Shown: one piece after another, positions 59,158 through 64,000 of the stretch
Layout of the letters: each line of letters starts with the position of its first letter
How positions within the stretch are numbered: the first letter of the stretch is position 1
Assembly (NCBI GenBank): GCA_034509925.1
Contig: CM067533.1
Location: 7,044,035 to 7,108,034, forward strand
Source: Hirudinaria manillensis
Lineage: Eukaryota > Annelida > Clitellata > Hirudinida > Hirudinidae
Length of the DNA stretch: 64,000 bases
Direction: 5' to 3'
Notes under the pieces: model-generated
What the model was told of the DNA's origin: nothing
Seen by the model: only the letters and a program-made list of their open reading frames with translations
The model's database searches: none
Made by a program: the position numbers and the translations under genes

Positions 59158-61028
59158 TCAGTAGTAGTAGTACTAGGCATATAACATTATTATTAATATA
59201 TTATGATACTAGTATTTAAAGTATTAAATTTCATTAACTAATTATATTGTTATAGATATTACAAGTTAAAATTTGTTCGTTGTTCTTATGAATAATTGAT
59301 AACATTAATGTATTATTATATTAAAAGTTTATTAATTATTAAACTAAAAATAAATAATAAATAATAAATAATAATAAAACCATAACCATAATTACGATAA
59401 TTAACGAACCATCTCCTGATTGGTCCTTAGAGTGGTCCTCTTCGTTTTGATAAACATTTACTATTATGGGCTTCAGGTTGTCCGTTTCAATACTGGAAAA
59501 TTTATCAGTCATTTATTTTATTTTGGAAAATAATTTGCATAATTTATGTAATATCAATTACAGGAATAAACATAATTAATAGAATTTCTTAAATTATACA
59601 TTGATTTGGAACGTTAAACTGATTTAAATCTATTTTAAGAAATAAAAGTTCATGAATATGCATGAAATGAGATGCAAGAAATAATAATAAGTTACTTGTT
59701 GGAGTTCTTATAGACTTCGTCGCTGTCTTTGTTTTCGTTTTGCTGATGAAATTTAATTCAAAATTAATTTATTTAATTTAACGTAATTTAATTAAAAATA
59801 CTTAAATTTAAAAAATAAACTTTTAGCTAATTATCCGTGAATATCACAATATTATGGTTGAAGTTAGAAGTTATTACAAACCCATGATGATTACGATGAT
59901 GATGATGATGATGACGACGATGATGACGACGACGATGACGACGACGAGGACGATGAAGATAATGATGATAGTGATGTTGATGATTTTTAAGTTCAACATC
60001 CAAAGAATTTATCTATTTTCCAACTTCAAACGATTCATACGAAATAACACAGCAAATAGTTGCAATGGAAATAGTTTTGAGAATAGAAAATAAAAATAAA
60101 AGAAATTCTTCTAAAAAAAAATATCATTTCACTCTGAAATGCTCACGTTTCCTGGTTCCTTGGATTCTTCCTGTACGACCACTTCAGCGTCTCCTCCTTC
60201 TTCGGCGTTCTCTCCATCACCACCGCCGTCGTCGTCGTCATCGCCGTCTGCCAAGTTGTCGACAGCGATGGCCAAGAAGACATTCAAGAGGATGTCTAGT
60301 TGACTTTGTTGAGGAAAATAATGTTTCAAAATAATTTATGTTTCGGTTTTGTTTCAATACCAATTGATTGACGATCATGGTAGGTTAATCAATTGATTGA
60401 TTGATCGATCGATTGATTAATGGCGACTGTTATTAGTCTTCAGAACATTCTTAATAAATTCATATTTATATTAAAATGTCAATAAAATAAAACATTAAAG
60501 AAAATTTGTGTGATTAAAAAAATTCACAAAAACTCAAAAATCAAAGTGTATTTATTTCATTGGATGTATCTTATTAATTCCTGTTAAACTGTATTATTAT
60601 AATAACCTTATAATAACATTACAATTACTATTATTATTATTATTATTATAAAAACATTTATATATTCCTAAACACTTTAACACTTAACCACAGAGATAGT
60701 AGTCAAAGCATCCGGTACATACAGTGCAAAGATGGAAAACTGGAATCAACTTGAATCAAGTATTAAAAATACTTAAATTTAAAAAATAATCTTTTAGCTA
60801 ATTATCCGTGAATATCGCAATATTATGGTTTCCCTGCCATGGAAAGGATACAATTACCGCAGATGAAGAGGATGACGAAGTAGAGGCAGGCAAAGGCTCC
60901 ATACCTCCCCATTCCACCTGATGCTTGGATGCCGATGTACATCACCTCGTTCCAGTCCTCGCCTGTCAGGATCTGATCCCAATTGCGGACGTTTAAAAAG
61001 TTAAGCCACGATAATAATAATAATGATG

Positions 61029-61079
<51 letters not shown>

Positions 61080-62034
61080 GTAATAAGAATAGTAATTAAT
61101 AATAATAATAATGAAAATTATAATAATAATAACAATAATAATATCAATACTACTATTAATATATATTTATAGGCATAAATGGTCAGAATTAACTTTCTTT
61201 GTTGCTTTTATCGGTTTTAATTTGATAAATAGATGATAATCGTCCAAAAATAGAGAGATAAAATTATTGATCGACTGATGGTGAATGAAAGTTTATTTGT
61301 TAAAAAATGTTTATTTAAAAAAAAAATATTAATAAACGTCTGTCCATTAAAATTCGAAACATTCAGGTACACACCTGGATGGTCTCACCTGGATTTTGAT
61401 ATTATCTTTTGTATAATTTGTATTAATTATGATTATATTTTTAATAAATAATTAGTCATTAGTGAACGGATTAACTACGTGATTCACCAGTTATTAAACT
61501 TATTTTCCAAATTGGAAATCTTGAAAACAACATGTAAAACAGACATTTAATAATAATAATAATAATAATAATAGCAATATTAATACAAATACCATTATTA
61601 CTACCAATACTACTATTACTATTAGTAAAATAATAATAACTTAAGAAAATGCAATAATTTAACATAAATTAACATACATTATCATAAAGAATAAAAACAA
61701 AAATTTAAATCCTTTCCGAACCTGGAACACGGTCAACAGGGCCTCGTAGAAGGAATCAAAGTTGCTTCTCGGTTTTTCCTCCTCGTTCTGACTGAATTTC
61801 CCGCCAAAAAGTTGCATCCCGAGGAGTGCGAAGATGACGATGAAGAGGAAGAGGAGTAGCAATAGACTGGCGATTGACCTCATCGAGTTCAATAGGGAGG
61901 CGACCAGGTTCCTCAGTGACGTCCAATATCTGTTAATTGGGTAGAGGAATGAATTGATGATGGTGGGTCGAATTAATTATGATAACGAGTCGAATACATT
62001 ATGGTGAAGGGTCGAATAAATTATGATAATGACT

Positions 62035-62065
<31 letters not shown>

Positions 62066-63559
62066 TATATTGAACATTATTACTTGTGTTTTAAATTTCA
62101 ATCGAAATATATTTCTAACAGATAAAATACCAAATTAAATTCCATTGTTTTCAAATTCTAAATATTTGAGATTCAATAATTAAATTAGATATAATTTTAT
62201 TAAATTCATACTATTATCATTTAATAATGTTTATTTATGAAATAATTATTGCTTAAAAATATACATCGGATTGATTGAAATTATTCATCATATATTTTTA
62301 GCACTCCATCTTCCCTCCATGTTTTCCACACGGATCACGTGATCCTTCCATATCTACTTTCCATTCCAATAATAATATTTTTCTTTCGATATTTCTTGAT
62401 ATGAGGCATACATCCATAGAACAAATCATTTATTCGTTCATTCATCCACTCGTCCATCCATCCATTCATCCATTCATTCATTCATTTATTCGTTTATTCA
62501 TTCATTCATTCTTCCATCAAATCATCCGCTCATCCTTTTCCAGGTTTGTCGGTGCAATGAACTTCAATGTCCGTTTTAGGAAATTAAAAATCACCCTGGA
62601 CGGTGATGATAACGATTCCGAACGTGTCACGTGATTTAAATTTAAAATCTATTTTTAAAAAAAGTTCCTTTTGAAGCGAAACTGACTGCGACAGACTTTT
62701 AGGATGCTAAGTTGAGATACGAAACGTGATCAATCTGAATGGGGTCAAGCCAAACGAGGTCAAGTTGATTAGGGTTAGGTCAAGTCGATATGAGTCAGAT
62801 CATTTCATTCCTTCAATTCCAGAATCGACGTCTGGAGAAAGAGAAATGATGTTTCAGTTGAAGTGGATGAGAGAATATTTCTCGAGTGGTTGTTCATAAT
62901 TTCTTTTCTGTTTTGCTTTTCTTGTCTTGAAAGGAATTTATTGGCAATCACTGATTCATTGAAAGTCACCTCCCAAGGTTGGTTAACTGTGATTTATCGT
63001 TTTATTAAGTATTATTTTATTAATGGGGTTTATTTTTTGCTACATATTTTTATTATTCCTTTTATTACGTGATTGGTGCCTGATTATTGGACGTTAAGCA
63101 ATTATAAGTCATGGATAGAAATACCATAAATTAACTTAATTTCTTCATTTATTATTAAAAGCCAAAAATAATGTGTGAATTGTTAAATAGAAGTTAAATT
63201 ATATTTTTAAAATATGTCGTTGATGTTGATAATGATGATGATGATAATGATGATGATGATGATGATGACGATGATGGCGAAGAAGGGGAAAAGAGGGTGA
63301 AACACACATTATTCTACGTTCTATATAGACTAAGTAATTTTCTAATTCAGATGAAATAAATTAAAAATAATTTAATAATATTTAATTAGCAATTAAAGAA
63401 TAATATTAAAATATCCATCAAATCACTCAACAGTTGCAGGTGCGTGCTAATCAAACCGAGCAACATTTCAACAACGAATACCTCAGTGACGTCACTATTA
63501 ATAAAAGCACCAAATTAATAGCAACAATATAGATCCATCCATCCATCAATCCAACCATT

Positions 63560-63640
<81 letters not shown>

Positions 63641-64000
63641 GTCCATCCATCCATCCATCCGTCCATCCATCCATCCATCCATGTAACCACAGTTTGATAG
63701 TAATGATCACAAACTCCCCATTACATAACCAAAAATGAAAACAACAACAACCACGAATTCGTACCTGGTGACCTTGAAAACCCTGAGCAGCCTGGCACAC
63801 CTGAGGACGCTGATACCCAACGGGGCCATGAGGTTCAAGTGGGTCAAGATGGCTTCAATGATGCTGCAGACGACGACGAAGCTGTCGAAGCGATTGAAGA
63901 GCGACACGAAGTAGCTTTGGAGGCCGACGCTGTACATCTTAACGAACATTTCGACCGTGAACAGAGCTATGAAGAACATGTTGCTGATATCTGTGTGTGA
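40044..64000 (-). CDS. CACNA1 (Cav1 type): Voltage-gated L-type (Cav1) calcium channel alpha-1 subunit, domain II S2 to C-terminus, about 30 exons, 5' partial
   Basis: Pore subunit of a high-voltage-activated calcium channel in the plasma membrane. The window holds the second half of domain II, all of domains III and IV and the whole C-terminus, ending at the stop codon 40044. Selectivity-filter glutamates are seen in three domains: TGEDWNE (II), TFEGWP (III) and TGESWQD (IV). Voltage sensors read [13 protein letters not shown] (II), [19 protein letters not shown] (III) and [19 protein letters not shown] (IV). The C-terminus has the EF-hand region, the pre-IQ segment and the IQ motif [14 protein letters not shown], followed by [17 protein letters not shown]. 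The IQ motif, [16 protein letters not shown] and DFEYTRDW-like post-IVS6 block are those of Cav1, not Cav2 or Cav3. Domains I and the N-terminus lie beyond the right edge. Exon blocks are annotated separately. Confidence 0.97.
42469..42546. repeat. Interstitial telomeric repeat (CCCTAA)n / (TTAGGG)n
   Basis: About 12.5 perfect copies of CCCTAA (plus strand) in a calcium channel intron between the exons ending at about 42290 and beginning at about 42787. On the sense strand of the gene it reads TTAGGG. Flanking sequence is ordinary AT-rich intron, with no second inverted tract that a telomere fusion would give. Confidence 0.98.
44881..45350 (+). mobile_element. 5'-truncated non-LTR retrotransposon (reverse transcriptase C-terminus + 3' UTR)
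   Basis: An intact 133-codon frame (44881-45282) reads [78 protein letters not shown] and FKRNLDGFF. These are the familiar C-terminal motifs after the reverse transcriptase thumb in metazoan LINE ORF2 proteins. Past the stop, a GC-rich hairpin-like GGGGCCGTTGGCCCGTGC and a run of T (45347-45358) mark the 3' end. The polymerase core is missing, so the copy is dead. It lies in sense opposite to the calcium channel gene, in the intron between the IQ exon and the following exon. Confidence 0.85.
45592..47450 (-). other. Cav1 proximal C-terminus: EF-hand, pre-IQ and IQ exons
   Basis: Exons: about 47325-47450 ([20 protein letters not shown]), about 46685-46785 ([31 protein letters not shown]), about 46438-46546 ([28 protein letters not shown]), about 45988-46085 ([28 protein letters not shown]), and 45592-45722 ([38 protein letters not shown]). 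This is the calcium/calmodulin-responsive region that carries calcium-dependent inactivation in Cav1 channels. All core positions of the IQ motif are conserved. Confidence 0.95.
47838..47953. repeat. (GAGT)n microsatellite
   Basis: About 29 perfect GAGT units in the intron between the IVS5-P and P-IVS6 exons, with further GAGT runs up to 48003. The reading frames through it (poly Ser-Leu-Thr-His) are artefacts. Confidence 0.97.
49222..49326. mobile_element. Palindromic MITE-like element (32-bp perfect inverted repeats)
   Basis: Left arm 49222-49253 (starting ATCAGATCAAATACCATTCA) and right arm 49295-49326 are perfect reverse complements; the 41-base loop is (ATT)n-rich. The arms end about 40 bases from the IVS5 exon at 49366-49433. 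Size and hairpin form fit a tiny foldback/MITE element. No clear target-site duplication is visible. Confidence 0.85.
49870..49922. repeat. (AAT)n microsatellite
   Basis: About 17 perfect AAT units just upstream (gene direction) of the IVS4 exon acceptor. A shorter AAT tract lies at 49467-49508. Confidence 0.95.
52655..57800 (-). other. Cav1 domain III exons
   Basis: In gene order: about 57685-57800 ([24 protein letters not shown]1), about 57030-57088 ([24 protein letters not shown]2), about 56512-56625 ([24 protein letters not shown]3), about 55600-55688 ([24 protein letters not shown]4), about 54788-54898 ([24 protein letters not shown]5), about 54112-54172 ([18 protein letters not shown]), about 53575-53725 ([36 protein letters not shown], pore), and about 52660-52884 ([24 protein letters not shown]6, then [10 protein letters not shown]). 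The intervening introns are AT-rich; 51870-52650 holds GAA/GGA purine-rich and (ATT)n stretches and no gene. Confidence 0.93.
57441..57640. repeat. (CAAA)n microsatellite, about 200 bp
   Basis: Almost perfect CAAA on the plus strand, which reads (GTTT)n on the sense strand of the channel gene, starting about 40 bases downstream of the splice donor of the IIIS1 exon. Long Leu-Phe-Val-Cys and Lys-Gln-Thr-Asn frames across it are artefacts. Confidence 0.98.
58651..58719. repeat. (AAT)n microsatellite
   Basis: About 23 perfect AAT units adjoining the partial exon duplicate at 58725. Confidence 0.97.
58725..58816. repeat. Partial exon duplication, copy A (non-coding copy)
   Basis: About 90 bases nearly identical to 59034-59125 (copy B). 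Both include the AG acceptor, the first eight codons of the II-III linker exon (ETEDMDDL) and intron sequence with the 18-base palindrome AAATGTTTTAAAACATTT. Copy A has no matching splice donor and runs into (ATT)n in sense orientation. Confidence 0.88.
59034..59125. repeat. Partial exon duplication, copy B (functional copy)
   Basis: Holds the acceptor and 5' end of the real II-III linker exon. See copy A at 58725-58816; the two are about 310 bases apart in direct orientation. Confidence 0.88.
59791..59859. repeat. 69-bp dispersed repeat, copy 1
   Basis: Nearly identical (about three mismatches) to 60762-60830, in direct orientation. Both are in introns of the channel gene and contain CTAATTATCCGTGAATATC. 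Confidence 0.9.
60762..60830. repeat. 69-bp dispersed repeat, copy 2
   Basis: Second copy of the 59791-59859 sequence, about 970 bases away on the other side of the IIS6-linker exon. It ends about 25 bases from the domain II pore exon. Confidence 0.9.
61037..61080. repeat. (AAT)n microsatellite
   Basis: About 14 AAT units in the intron upstream, in gene direction, of the domain II pore exon; degenerate AAT continues to 61145. A further tract lies at 62037-62062. Confidence 0.95.
62000..63535. other. Large calcium channel intron without genes
   Basis: Between the IIS5 and IIS2-S4 exons. It contains degenerate (ATTC)/(ATCC) runs at about 62430-62520 and (GAT)n at about 63225-63275. I see no coding sequence or RNA gene in it. 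Confidence 0.6.
63537..63681. repeat. (ATCC)n microsatellite
   Basis: About 36 ATCC units with scattered ATCCGTCC variants, about 80 bases downstream of the IIS4 exon donor in gene direction. The Met-Asp-Gly-Trp frame through it is an artefact. Confidence 0.97.

Larger units (their letters stand above)
58895..60295 (-). other. Cav1 II-III linker exons
   Basis: In gene order: about 60155-60292 ([19 protein letters not shown]6 end, then a Gly/Asp/Glu-rich acidic stretch [20 protein letters not shown]), about 59695-59743 ([16 protein letters not shown]), about 59410-59492 ([20 protein letters not shown]), and about 58895-59062 ([20 protein letters not shown], then [20 protein letters not shown] and FFVFSPSNK). 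The end block agrees with the Cav1 sequence just before IIIS1. The middle small exons are lower confidence because the linker is poorly conserved. Confidence 0.82.
60855..64000 (-). other. Cav1 domain II exons (S2 to S6), gene continues past the window
   Basis: In gene order: about 63762-63990 ([57 protein letters not shown]2-S4, starting right after a CACACACAG acceptor), about 61725-61927 ([43 protein letters not shown]5, then [15 protein letters not shown]), and about 60857-60985 ([34 protein letters not shown], filter and IIS6). The next upstream exon (IIS1) is outside the window. Confidence 0.94.

Noticed and set aside
40044..64000. Cav2, Cav3 or NALCN identity for the channel
   Set aside because: The IQ motif [14 protein letters not shown], the [17 protein letters not shown] block and EEE filter residues in domains II-IV are Cav1; Cav3 would have Asp in domains III and IV and NALCN a different filter.

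Overview
The window is nuclear DNA of an animal, not a prokaryote. It is AT-rich, every conserved protein is split by short GT..AG introns, and the intergenic and intronic DNA is full of perfect tri-, tetra- and pentanucleotide microsatellites. The protein set (nischarin, an L-type calcium channel, a VWA7-like protein, a choline transporter-like protein) is bilaterian. The AT-rich, intron-rich style and an interstitial TTAGGG-type telomere repeat fit a lophotrochozoan. A leech or other annelid such as Helobdella is my best guess, but this is inference and not proven.

Layout from left to right: (1) 1-8809, minus: SLC44 choline transporter-like gene, complete at its 5' coding end and running off the left edge. 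(2) 10074-15966, minus: nischarin, with a PX domain, leucine-rich repeats, an acidic linker and a C-terminal region. (3) 16445-19025, plus: glutathione reductase, head to head with nischarin (478 bp between start codons). (4) 19858-22328 and beyond, minus: mitochondrial pyruvate dehydrogenase E1 beta, tail to tail with glutathione reductase. (5) About 23.5-23.9 kb, plus: weak CUB-like exon fragments. (6) 24264-25325 and 26980-28878, minus: a tandem pair of intronless CAMK-group kinase genes. The longer one encodes a kinase followed by a pseudokinase; the shorter one is frameshifted and cut off before the second domain. (7) 29642-36681, plus: a secreted, probably GPI-anchored VWA7-like protein with a clear TATA plus initiator promoter. 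(8) 37225-38339, plus: Mediator subunit MED20. (9) 40044-64000, minus: an L-type (Cav1) calcium channel alpha-1 subunit, from domain II S2 to the C-terminus, continuing past the right edge.

Mobile and repetitive DNA includes a 5'-truncated non-LTR retrotransposon (RT C-terminus) inside a calcium channel intron, a SINE-like insertion that splits one copy of the kinase duplication, a 32-bp-arm palindromic MITE-like element, an interstitial telomere tract, a partial exon duplication and a 69-bp dispersed repeat.

The genes do not form a functional pathway. They look like an old chromosomal neighbourhood: in human, SLC44A4, VWA7 and MED20 lie together on 6p21, and NISCH, CACNA1D and PDHB lie together on 3p21-p14. 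The most unusual items are the kinase-pseudokinase tandem duplication and this mixed 6p21/3p21 linkage. I did not find a clearly unprecedented system.
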